60,075 nt of DNA from IMG/VR virus record IMGVR_UViG_3300025133_000112, positions 1-60,075 of that record; one strand, given 5' to 3'. Each line of letters opens with the position of its first letter. The first letter of the stretch is position 1. Both the position numbers and the translations under genes were made by a program. The notes under the pieces are model-generated. The model was not told the origin of the DNA, made no database searches, and saw nothing but the letters and a program-made list of their open reading frames with translations. Positions 1-4,766 of this stretch are shown here, piece by piece. This stretch comes from a virus.

Positions 1-2
1 TA

Positions 3-149
3 TATGGATCCATTCATGGATCAACTGATGCAAATAAAACTATTTGTAATTTTGACATAGATCATAATTGGTATATAATAAATAATACATTTGATGGTGA
101 AATTACTTGTAAGAAATGTTTAAAAATTTTGAGGGATTCGTCTAGTTAG
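3..149 (+). CDS. C-terminal end of a small cysteine-containing phage protein (5' truncated by window edge)
   Basis: An open frame runs from the window edge to TAG at 147-149 (48 residues visible). It has a Trp followed by a CKKC pair near its end (...DGEITCKKCLKIL...) and an earlier single Cys, which looks like part of a zinc knuckle as in many short phage proteins. The last 19 bases overlap the 5' end of the tRNA-Glu gene, which is unusual but occurs in compact phage tRNA clusters. The start is not in the window, so neither length nor family can be settled. No function is assigned. Confidence 0.5.
   Translation, partial: YGSIHGSTDANKTICNFDIDHNWYIINNTFDGEITCKKCLKILRDSSS
52..79 (+). promoter_or_regulatory. 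Sigma70-like promoter ahead of the tRNA cluster
   Basis: TTGACA (52-57), 16-nt spacer, TATAAT (74-79): perfect hexamers at an acceptable spacing. It lies inside the end of the upstream partial gene and about 50 nt before tRNA-Glu, so it probably drives the tRNA operon with the host holoenzyme. Confidence 0.6.
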
Positions 150-208
150 GTCTAGGACACTAGCCTTTCACGCTAGTAACACGGGTTCAAATCCCGTATC
201 CCTTACCA
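131..208 (+). tRNA. tRNA-Glu (TTC)
   Basis: Full cloverleaf. The acceptor GAGGGAT (131-137) pairs with ATCCCTT (198-204) with one G-T pair. The anticodon loop CTTTCAC gives anticodon TTC. The T-arm is ACGGG-TTCAAAT-CCCGT and CCA is encoded (206-208). First gene of the cluster; overlaps the end of the upstream ORF. Confidence 0.95.
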
Positions 209-218
209 AAAGAATTTT

Positions 219-295
219 AGCGGGATAGAGCAGTTGGTTAGCTTACCGGCCTCATAAGCCGGATGTCGTCAGTTCAAATCTGACTCCCGCAACCA
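219..295 (+). tRNA. tRNA-Met (CAT), possibly initiator-like
   Basis: Anticodon stem CCGGC / GCCGG with loop CTCATAA gives anticodon CAT. T-arm GTCAG-TTCAAAT-CTGAC, CCA encoded at 293-295. With the conventional 7-bp acceptor the first position would be an A-A mismatch (A219 with A291), and a mismatch at 1-72 is a hallmark of initiator tRNAs. The anticodon stem lacks the three consecutive G-C pairs of bacterial initiators, however, so elongator Met (or Ile with a modified anticodon) remains possible. Confidence 0.9.
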
Positions 296-571
296 AATTT
301 CTGGTTTATTCCTGTACACTTGCTCTCATAACAGGGTAAGAAATTAATTAAGGAATTCTAGACTGTTAATTAATACAATTAGGGTAAACTGGACCGGTTT
401 TATAGATATTAATGATTAAGGAATTATATTAGGAGATCGATATCATGGTATAATTTATCGAGGTCATGAATTGCGATGAGATGAAATACAGCAATGTCTG
501 TAGCTCATGCGGTCCTTCAATATAGCCATGGATGAAAAAGGAAGAGCCACATTAATATCTATAATTTATTT
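296..571 (+). other. 276-nt stretch without a tRNA or convincing ORF
   Basis: Lies between tRNA-Met and tRNA-Thr. It holds repeated TTAATTAA palindromes near 343 and 365 and an RBS-like AGGAG at 431-435 followed only by ATG-GTA-TAA. A 19-codon frame (466-525, MNCDEMKYSNVCSSCGPSI) has a CxxC pair but a weak RBS. No cloverleaf, intron core or other recognised RNA is visible. It may be a decayed gene or an unrecognised structured RNA. Confidence 0.4.
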
Positions 572-647
572 GCCGATATAGCTCAGTTGGTAGAGTAGTT
601 GATTTGTAATCAACGGGTCGGGAGTTCAAATCTCTCTATCGGCTCCA
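572..647 (+). tRNA. tRNA-Thr (TGT)
   Basis: Acceptor GCCGATA (572-578) pairs with TATCGGC (637-643). D-arm GCTC...GAGT, anticodon loop TTTGTAA gives TGT, T-arm with TTCAAAT, CCA at 645-647. Canonical. Confidence 0.95.
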
Positions 648-648
648 T

Positions 649-725
649 GCGTTTATAGTGTTTAACGGATAGCACGACAGGCTTCCACCCTGTAAGTATG
701 GGTTCGAATCCCTTTAAACGCTCCA
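649..725 (+). tRNA. tRNA-Gly (TCC)
   Basis: Acceptor GCGTTTA (649-655) pairs perfectly with TAAACGC (715-721). Anticodon stem ACAGG / CCTGT with loop CTTCCAC gives TCC. T-loop TTCGAAT; CCA at 723-725. Separated by one base from tRNA-Thr and one base from tRNA-Pro, so processed from one transcript. Confidence 0.95.
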
Positions 726-726
726 T

Positions 727-825
727 AGCTCCTTAGTTCAGTTAGTGGAACAGTTAGTGGAACAGTTAGTGGAACACCTGGTTTGGGCCAGGTTGTCGGA
801 GGTTCGAATCCTCCAGGAGTTGCCA
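727..825 (+). tRNA. tRNA-Pro (TGG) with expanded D-arm
   Basis: Acceptor AGCTCCT (727-733) pairs with AGGAGTT (815-821). Anticodon stem CCTGG / CCAGG with loop TTTGGGC gives TGG; T-arm GGAGG-TTCGAAT-CCTCC; CCA encoded. All arms except the D-arm are normal. The D region holds three tandem copies of CAGTTAGTGGAA, so the 5' D-stem strand GTTC is followed by three possible GAAC partners. The gene is 24 nt longer than it would be with a single copy. Whether the RNA folds and is charged is unknown. Confidence 0.85.
739..774 (+). repeat. Triplicated 12-nt unit inside tRNA-Pro
   Basis: CAGTTAGTGGAA repeated three times without a mismatch (739-750, 751-762, 763-774). One copy would give an ordinary D-loop and 3' D-stem. 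Perfect identity implies recent slippage, or an assembly or sequencing artefact. Confidence 0.9.
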
Positions 826-834
826 TTTAAATAT

Positions 835-909
835 AGAGTCTTAGCTCAGTCTGGTTAGAGCATCGGATTCCAAATCCGAGTGTCGAGAGTTCAAATCTTT
901 CAGGCTCTG
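835..909 (+). tRNA. tRNA-Trp (CCA)
   Basis: Acceptor AGAGTCT (835-841) pairs with AGGCTCT (902-908) with one T-G pair. Anticodon stem TCGGA / TCCGA, loop TTCCAAA, anticodon CCA (Trp). T-arm GAGAG-TTCAAAT-CTTTC, discriminator G909. Unlike its neighbours the 3' CCA is not encoded (GCAC follows). Confidence 0.93.
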
Positions 910-932
910 CACTTATTAAAGGAGATATAATT

Positions 933-1070
933 ATGAAAACATATAAAGAAATTTGTAAAACATATATAGCTGATAAAAAGAATGCATGGCTTAAATATAG
1001 ATATGGTTCACAGGATAGAATATTACATGTATTGTCATGCTTGACTAAGAAACAAAATAATATGTTATAG
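933..1070 (+). CDS. Short phage protein, probably frameshifted
   Basis: 45 codons from ATG at 933 behind a good RBS (AAAGGAG, 920-926) to TAG at 1068-1070. The protein is unrecognised. The next ~35 codons in another frame (about 1061-1174, ending TAA) also read as ordinary phage protein (...DPITKSRRLPDDWTVELDE...) and have no start or RBS of their own. The simplest reading is one gene of roughly 80 codons that lost one base near the AAACAAAATAATATG stretch at 1051-1064. No standard slippery heptamer fits, so decay or a sequencing error is more likely than programmed shifting. Sits between tRNA-Trp and the EF-hand gene. Confidence 0.45.
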   Translation: MKTYKEICKTYIADKKNAWLKYRYGSQDRILHVLSCLTKKQNNML

Positions 1071-1186
1071 ATCCAATTACTAAATCAAGAAGATTACCAG
1101 ATGATTGGACAGTTGAATTAGATGAAAATATAAATATATCAGGTTTAGATTTAAATGATGAAATCATAACTTAATAGGAGTCTTAT

Positions 1187-1498
1187 ATGAAAAAATTATT
1201 ATTTTTATTATTACTACTACTACCAGCAATTTGTTTTGCAGAAGATCAAAGATTTACCAAATTAGATGAAAATCTTGATGGTAAATTATCTAAAGATGAA
1301 TATGTTGAATCATTTTATACTAAGGATAAAAATGATGATGGATATATTTCTGAAGATGAAACAAATGGAAATATATCAAAATTAGATTTAGATAGTGATA
1401 GTAGATTATCAATGCCTGAATTTATAAATTCATTTAGTAAAAAAGATTTAGATAATGATGGATTCTTAATTGAATCTGAGCTTATAACAGTAAAGTAA
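1187..1498 (+). CDS. Exported EF-hand calcium-binding protein
   Basis: 103 residues. Residues 1-18 form a classical signal peptide (MKK followed by a Leu-rich core, ending in Cys-Phe-Ala), with likely signal peptidase I cleavage after CFA. The mature part holds four EF-hand-like loops: DENLDGKLSKDE, DKNDDGYISEDE, DLDSDSRLSMPE and DLDNDGFLIESE. Each has acidic or Asn residues at loop positions 1, 3 and 5 and Glu at 12, and three have the central Gly (the third has Ser). It should bind Ca2+ in the periplasm or outside the cell. The gene stands inside the tRNA cluster, 9 nt before tRNA-Asn, with a plain RBS (TAGGAG). Bacterial EF-hand proteins exist, but a phage role is unknown; a host-derived cargo gene is a fair inference. 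Confidence 0.8.
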   Translation: MKKLLFLLLLLLPAICFAEDQRFTKLDENLDGKLSKDEYVESFYTKDKNDDGYISEDETNGNISKLDLDSDSRLSMPEFINSFSKKDLDNDGFLIESELITVK

Positions 1499-1507
1499 AT
1501 AAAATGT

Positions 1508-1583
1508 TCGGGAGTAGCTCAGTTGGTAGAGCGTCGGTCTGTTAAACCGAATGTCGGGAGTTCAAGTCTCCCCTTCCGAGCCA
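1508..1583 (+). tRNA. tRNA-Asn (GTT)
   Basis: Acceptor TCGGGAG (1508-1514) pairs with CTTCCGA (1573-1579) with one G-T pair. Anticodon stem TCGGT / ACCGA, loop CTGTTAA, anticodon GTT. T-arm GGGAG-TTCAAGT-CTCCC; CCA at 1581-1583. Confidence 0.95.
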
Positions 1584-1602
1584 AATTATTTTTTAAAAAA
1601 TT

Positions 1603-1630
1603 ATGACAAACTATGTAAATAATATATAAT
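1603..1630 (+). promoter_or_regulatory. Sigma70-like promoter
   Basis: ATGACA (1603-1608), 16-nt spacer, TATAAT (1625-1630), about 38 nt before the ATG at 1668. The spacer contains GTAAATAAT, the core of the proposed late element, so this site could serve both programmes. Confidence 0.5.
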
Positions 1631-1667
1631 AGATCTAAACATTAATTATTTAAGGAGAAATTTAATC

Positions 1668-1877
1668 ATGAAGAATGGACTTTGGCAAAGAGTATGTAGC
1701 CTTGATGCAGATCCTTTTAATAGGGATAGAGCAAAAGCAAATCAAGCAACAAAGATTAATCCTGTATTTATAGATGCTTGTAGCAAAGCAGGAATTGATC
1801 CAACAACTCGTCAAGCAAGTAAGTGGAACCATAAGAAGGGTGCTGCTTTTAAAACTAAGAATCACATAAGATTTTAA
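1668..1877 (+). CDS. Small basic phage protein of unknown function
   Basis: 69 residues, Lys/Arg-rich, preceded by its own promoter and a strong RBS (AAGGAG at 1652-1657). The middle (INPVFIDACSKAGIDPTTRQAS) may be helical, and the C-terminal third (SKWNHKKGAAFKTKNHIRF) is strongly basic, which suggests nucleic-acid or ribosome contact. No family is recognised. A frame on the opposite strand over the same bases is only a shadow: it lacks an RBS and is Cys/Ile-rich in a random-looking way. Confidence 0.7.
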   Translation: MKNGLWQRVCSLDADPFNRDRAKANQATKINPVFIDACSKAGIDPTTRQASKWNHKKGAAFKTKNHIRF

Positions 1878-1892
1878 TCTTATCAACCTTTA

Positions 1893-1965
1893 ATGCAAAT
1901 AGGAGAAAACAGTATGAATTATTATTTATCCAACAATCTATATTATTTAAGTCCCCTATTTGCAT
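1893..1965 (+). other. Inverted repeat spanning an RBS and a 24-codon frame
   Basis: ATGCAAATAGG (1893-1903) and CCTATTTGCAT (1955-1965) are perfect 11-nt inverted arms. Between them lie the RBS-like AGGAG (1901-1905) and an ATG at 1914 that opens a 24-codon frame ending at 1988 (MNYYLSNNLYYLSP...). Part of the RBS lies in the left arm, so folding would hide it. This may be a leader RNA, a regulated micropeptide or a decayed gene. Confidence 0.4.
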
Positions 1966-2005
1966 CTTATCTCTGTAGTTTATATTAAAAGATACAAATA
2001 ATTCT

Positions 2006-2087
2006 GGAAGATTCGTTCATGGGGACAAACAGTGTTGAATACTGTGGGGCTTCGGCCTAGAGGGTTCGATTCCCTTGTCTTCCTCCA
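2006..2087 (+). tRNA. tRNA-Ser (TGA)
   Basis: Acceptor GGAAGAT (2006-2012) pairs with GTCTTCC (2077-2083). Anticodon stem ACAGT / ACTGT, loop GTTGAAT, anticodon TGA. The long variable arm GGGGCTTCGGCCT is the class II type expected of Ser. T-loop TTCGATT, CCA encoded. The D-arm is short and slightly irregular. Confidence 0.9.
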
Positions 2088-2094
2088 AATAATT

Positions 2095-2123
2095 TTGACA
2101 ATTTTAGTTTAAAATTATATAGT
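2095..2123 (+). promoter_or_regulatory. Sigma70-like promoter
   Basis: TTGACA (2095-2100), 17-nt spacer, TATAGT (2118-2123), 30 nt upstream of the ATG at 2153. Confidence 0.55.
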
Positions 2124-2152
2124 TAGTTATATAAAATTTAAGGAGAAATAAA

Positions 2153-2641
2153 ATGTTAAAGAATGGTGATGAATTTTTAATTATTAGAAAAGCAATTGTA
2201 TCTTTTATTCATGAAGATAAAAGTATTTGTTTTAATTGGAAAGATGAAGAAAAAATTGAAGATAATTATTATTATTATATTGATCTAAAACATGCAATTC
2301 CTTTAGACTCTATTGAATATAAAGCTGAAATTAATATTGGTGATAAAATTTTTGATGATGAAAAAAATGAGTTTGTTGAAATAGAATTGAATAATTTAAA
2401 TGATTATATTGATGGAGATTATTTAGTAATTAAATCATCAAAAGTTAAATTAAAAAAATGTCCTATTTGCAAAAAAATAAAATCACTTAAAATTCTTAGA
2501 GGTGATGATATAGGTTTAATGTATAACGGTCTTCCAAAAGATTTTGTTATAATATGTGATGGAAATAAAGGTGGTTGTGGTTTATCAAGTGGTGCATCAA
2601 AATCAAAAGAAGATGTTGTAAATAGATGGAATAAAAGATAA
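2153..2641 (+). CDS. Lar-like zinc-ribbon protein with an N-terminal extension
   Basis: 162 residues. The C-terminal ~55 match the Lar (restriction alleviation) zinc-ribbon pattern: LKKCPICKK (first CxxC, about residues 102-105), a second pair with Cys before DGNKGGCG, then Gly-Ala-Ser spacing and the closing WNKR. The N-terminal ~100 residues are acidic and unrecognised, whereas classical Lar proteins of Rac prophage and phages are short. In phages such ribbons are common; restriction alleviation is shown for few, so the function is inferred. Clear RBS (AAGGAG) and a dedicated promoter; tRNA-Leu follows 8 nt downstream. Confidence 0.65.
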   Translation: MLKNGDEFLIIRKAIVSFIHEDKSICFNWKDEEKIEDNYYYYIDLKHAIPLDSIEYKAEINIGDKIFDDEKNEFVEIELNNLNDYIDGDYLVIKSSKVKLKKCPICKKIKSLKILRGDDIGLMYNGLPKDFVIICDGNKGGCGLSSGASKSKEDVVNRWNKR

Positions 2642-2649
2642 CTTAATAT

Positions 2650-2733
2650 GGGACTATAGAGGAACTGGTCTACTCATGGGACTCAAAATCCCTGGCTTCG
2701 GCCGTCCGGGTTCGAATCCCGGTAGTCCTACCA
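2650..2733 (+). tRNA. tRNA-Leu (CAA)
   Basis: Acceptor GGGACTA (2650-2656) pairs with TAGTCCT (2723-2729) with one terminal G-T. Anticodon loop CTCAAAA gives CAA. Long variable arm (GGCTTCGGCC), T-arm CCGGG-TTCGAAT-CCCGG, CCA at 2731-2733. Confidence 0.94.
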
Positions 2734-2752
2734 TTTAAAAGGAAAATTAGAA

Positions 2753-3010
2753 ATGATAACACATGTTGCAATAAAATATGATAATCTATCTTATATATTA
2801 GTAAAGCCGAATAGACATGGTGATTTAATAAAAATGATGGCTCAAGAATTTAGTATGAAAAAGGAAACTATGGGTGAACAAGGATTTTATTCACCCGATA
2901 CTGGTTTTTTAAATAGAAAGGATGCATTAAAGCATGTTGAAGAATGTGGACAAGAGTTAATTAGAAAAACACACCCAAAAGATGAACTATTTAGCGAGGA
3001 TCTATGGTAA
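2753..3010 (+). CDS. Conserved short phage protein ending in the SEDLW motif
   Basis: 85 residues. The pattern ITHVAIKYD...KPNRHGDLI... QGF ...FLNRKDALKH...GQ...KTHP..ELFSEDLW is a widespread phage family that I recognise by its ends but whose function I do not know. RBS AAAAGGAAAA at 2737-2746. The stop overlaps the next start as TAATG at 3008-3012, so the two genes are translationally coupled. Confidence 0.75.
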   Translation: MITHVAIKYDNLSYILVKPNRHGDLIKMMAQEFSMKKETMGEQGFYSPDTGFLNRKDALKHVEECGQELIRKTHPKDELFSEDLW

Positions 3011-3369
3011 TGGAAAAAATATTAATAAAGGAAGTATTTATATCTATAATAAGAAAAATAAAAAATATTATTTATGATTTTTCTTATTATGCTGATAGTT
3101 CAGTACCTATTAAAAATGTTTATCCTGTTTATTCTGATCATGATTATCTAAATTTTAATCCATTTGATGCTGATTTTGAAGAGGGGATTAGATGTAGAAC
3201 TATTAAGATGGTTAAAACAAGAAAAGATCATCAATGTGCTTTAAATGACCATATTATTCCAAAGGGAAGTACTGTTAGATTTGAAAAGGCAATTGTTGAA
3301 GGTAAATGGGGTTCATATTATGTTTGTAAACCATGTATGATTAATTGGTTTAGGGAAATAGGAGTTTAA
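3010..3369 (+). CDS. Small protein with a zinc-knuckle-like C-terminal domain
   Basis: 119 residues from ATG at 3010. The alternative ATG at 3004 is only 3 nt from the RBS GAGGA, while 3010 has proper spacing and a TAATG overlap. The C-terminal half reads RKDHQCALNDHIIPKGS...EKAIVEGKWGSYYVCKPCMINW. It resembles phage treble-clef/HNH-like zinc knuckles in which RK.H.C..C precedes a pair CxxC, but one cysteine of the first pair is replaced (CALNDH), so metal binding may be altered. Acts downstream of the SEDLW protein in one operon. Function unknown. Confidence 0.65.
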   Translation: MEKILIKEVFISIIRKIKNIIYDFSYYADSSVPIKNVYPVYSDHDYLNFNPFDADFEEGIRCRTIKMVKTRKDHQCALNDHIIPKGSTVRFEKAIVEGKWGSYYVCKPCMINWFREIGV

Positions 3370-3370
3370 A

Positions 3371-3520
3371 ATGAACGATGAAATGATTGAAATTACAAGA
3401 GAAAGATTTGAAGAACTTAATGATTGTGAAGATAAACTATTAGCATTTGAAGCAGCTGGAGTTGATAATTGGAGTGGTTATGATTTTGCAATGGAAATAT
3501 TAAACGGAGAGCATGATTAG
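3371..3520 (+). CDS. 49-residue acidic phage protein
   Basis: ATG at 3371 directly follows the TAA of the previous gene and the frame ends TAG at 3518-3520. The sequence ITRERFEELNDCEDKLLAF...AAGVDNWSGYDFAMEI resembles a common family of short phage proteins built on ...AGVDNWEGYD.... Helical and acidic, no known function. Its stop region contains the RBS (AGGAG, 3519-3523) of the next gene. Confidence 0.65.
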   Translation: MNDEMIEITRERFEELNDCEDKLLAFEAAGVDNWSGYDFAMEILNGEHD

Positions 3521-3530
3521 GAGAAATAAA

Positions 3531-3710
3531 ATGTCATATAAAGTAGTACATATTATTAAAGGTTTTGATAATGGTAAATATAGTCATTTAGAAAAATATA
3601 TTGATGATAATGATAGTATTTTTATTATTGAAGATAAAACAGAAAATTTTTGGCATGCAGAAGATTTTTTCTATAGAAATGATATAGGATCTTTTATTGT
3701 AATAGATTAA
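3531..3710 (+). CDS. Small phage protein of unknown function
   Basis: 59 residues from ATG at 3531, which sits 7 nt after AGGAGA. An in-frame ATG at 3513 lies inside the previous gene and has no RBS. Content alternates beta-like stretches (VVHIIKGF, SIFIIEDK, SFIVID) with an acidic loop. No motif recognised. Last gene before the tRNA-Leu fragment. Confidence 0.6.
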   Translation: MSYKVVHIIKGFDNGKYSHLEKYIDDNDSIFIIEDKTENFWHAEDFFYRNDIGSFIVID

Positions 3711-3714
3711 AAAT

Positions 3715-3755
3715 ACCCGGGTAGGCGAATTGGTATAGCCAACAGGTTTAGGCCC
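3715..3755 (+). pseudogene. 5' half of a tRNA-Leu (TAG), truncated next to a homing endonuclease gene
   Basis: ACCCGGG (3715-3721) as 5' acceptor strand, T8-A9, D-arm GGC...GCC, then ACAGG TTTAGGC CC, which is the anticodon arm of a Leu tRNA with anticodon TAG cut off in the 3' strand of the stem. No T-arm or 3' acceptor follows, either immediately or after the GIY-YIG gene. The sequence after the break contains two 11-nt repeats (ACCTAAACTAG, ACCTAAACTAA) and can pair with the anticodon strand. The break next to a GIY-YIG gene suggests loss of the 3' half during endonuclease-associated recombination. Confidence 0.7.
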
Positions 3756-3781
3756 AAAATAAACCTAAACTAGACCTAAAC

Positions 3782-3799
3782 TAAGTAAATAATTATACT
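3782..3799 (+). promoter_or_regulatory. Late-promoter-like element (variant)
   Basis: TAAGTAAATAATTATACT matches AAAGTAAATAATTAAAAT at 15 of 18 positions, with the core AAGTAAATAATTA intact. 24 nt upstream of the GIY-YIG start and correctly oriented. Confidence 0.5.
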
Positions 3800-3822
3800 A
3801 AACTCAAAGGAGAAGTATAATT

Positions 3823-4494
3823 ATGCGATACTTAGTATATAAAATAACGAATTTAATAAATAATAGAATTTATATAGGAATTCATAGAACAAAAGATATA
3901 AATGATGATTATATGGGTTCTGGTAAAATTTTAAATCTAGCTAAAGAAAAATATGGACTAGATAAATTTAAAAAAGAAATTCTTTATGATTTTGATACAG
4001 AAGAAGAAATGCTTCTTATGGAAGAAAAGATAGTTAATGAAGAATTTCTTTTGAGACCAGATACTTATAATTTAATTAAAGGTGGAATTGGTGGATGGCC
4101 ATATAATAAAGTTATTATAAAAGATAAAGATGATAATAAATTTATGGTGTCAATTGATGATCCAAGATATTTATCTGGTGAATTTGTATCTTTAGTTAAA
4201 AATACATTAAATGTTAAAGATAAAAATGGAAATATTTTTAGAATTTATATTGATGATCCAAGATATTTATCTGGTGAATTAATACCTATTTGGTGTAATA
4301 GAAGTCATAGTGATGAAACTAAAAAGAAAATAAGTAAATCTGTTTCTAAAAGTATATCTGGTAAAAATCATCCACAATATGGTAAATGTTGGATTTATAA
4401 TTTAGAATTAAAGAAAAGCAAATCTATACCTAAAGATGAATTAGAAAATTGGATTAAAGATGGATGGGTTAAAGGACGTAAATTAAATTTTTAA
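3823..4494 (+). CDS. GIY-YIG homing endonuclease with NUMOD3-type DNA-binding segment
   Basis: 223 residues. Residues 1-90 form the GIY-YIG nuclease core: YLVYKITNLINNRIYIGIHRT (the two Tyr motifs appear as LVY and YIG), a DDYMGSGK loop, and Glu in MEEKIV. Residues ~105-165 contain an internal duplication in which DDPRYLSGE occurs twice, 37 residues apart, each copy preceded by a DK.(D/G)N stretch. Residues ~167-190 (RSHSDETKKKISKSVSKSISGKNHPQYGK) are a NUMOD3 module that contacts DNA. Such free-standing Seg-like enzymes cleave intronless relatives and drive their own spread. The gene directly follows a truncated tRNA-Leu, which suggests that tRNA genes are or were its target. RBS AAAGGAGAAG. 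Confidence 0.9.
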   Translation: MRYLVYKITNLINNRIYIGIHRTKDINDDYMGSGKILNLAKEKYGLDKFKKEILYDFDTEEEMLLMEEKIVNEEFLLRPDTYNLIKGGIGGWPYNKVIIKDKDDNKFMVSIDDPRYLSGEFVSLVKNTLNVKDKNGNIFRIYIDDPRYLSGELIPIWCNRSHSDETKKKISKSVSKSISGKNHPQYGKCWIYNLELKKSKSIPKDELENWIKDGWVKGRKLNF

Positions 4495-4504
4495 AGGAAT
4501 GATC

Positions 4505-4696
4505 ATGACAAATAATAAAATTAGAGATAGAATAAGAACATTATTTTATAGTCCATTAGATTATGAAAATAGTATAAATGCTAGTAAAAATAGAATTATA
4601 AGAGAACATGAGAATAAATTAAAAGATAGTAAAATAGAATTTTTTAATTCACCACAAACTCAAAAAGAATGGTCTAATAAGGAGGTAAAAAAGTAA
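4505..4696 (+). CDS. Small basic protein upstream of gp32
   Basis: 63 residues from ATG at 4505, 7 nt after AAAGGA. The in-frame ATG at 4499 touches the RBS. Lys/Arg/Asn-rich, mostly helical, with no recognised motif. In T4 the genes next to 32 are 33 and 59, but the match to either is not convincing, so no name is given. Its 3' end overlaps the late-type element that probably drives gp32. Confidence 0.55.
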   Translation: MTNNKIRDRIRTLFYSPLDYENSINASKNRIIREHENKLKDSKIEFFNSPQTQKEWSNKEVKK

Positions 4697-4707
4697 ATAA
4701 TATTATA
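4690..4707 (+). promoter_or_regulatory. Late-promoter-like element ahead of gp32
   Basis: AAAGTAAATAATATTATA keeps the first 12 bases of the 18-nt consensus. 60 nt upstream of the gp32 ATG. T4 gene 32 is also transcribed from middle and late promoters. Confidence 0.5.
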
Positions 4708-4766
4708 GAACAAATACAACAAAACGAAATTAACAACAAACAACAAAACGAAAGGAAAACAACAAC
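4708..4766 (+). promoter_or_regulatory. Unstructured CAA-rich leader, candidate gp32 autoregulatory operator
   Basis: The leader is almost only A and C with a 14-nt direct repeat ACAACAAAACGAAA (4716-4729 and 4740-4753). It should remain single-stranded. T4 gp32 represses its own mRNA by binding cooperatively to an unstructured leader once single-stranded DNA is saturated; the same logic is inferred here. The RBS is AAAGGA at 4751-4756. Confidence 0.5.

Noticed and set aside
466-525. 19-codon CxxC ORF in the tRNA cluster gap
   Set aside because: Too short, weak RBS, no known relative; noted only under the noncoding feature.
3721-4494. Group I intron in tRNA-Leu carrying the GIY-YIG gene
   Set aside because: No 3' tRNA half exists downstream and no intron core elements (P/Q/R/S helices) are visible; truncation fits better.
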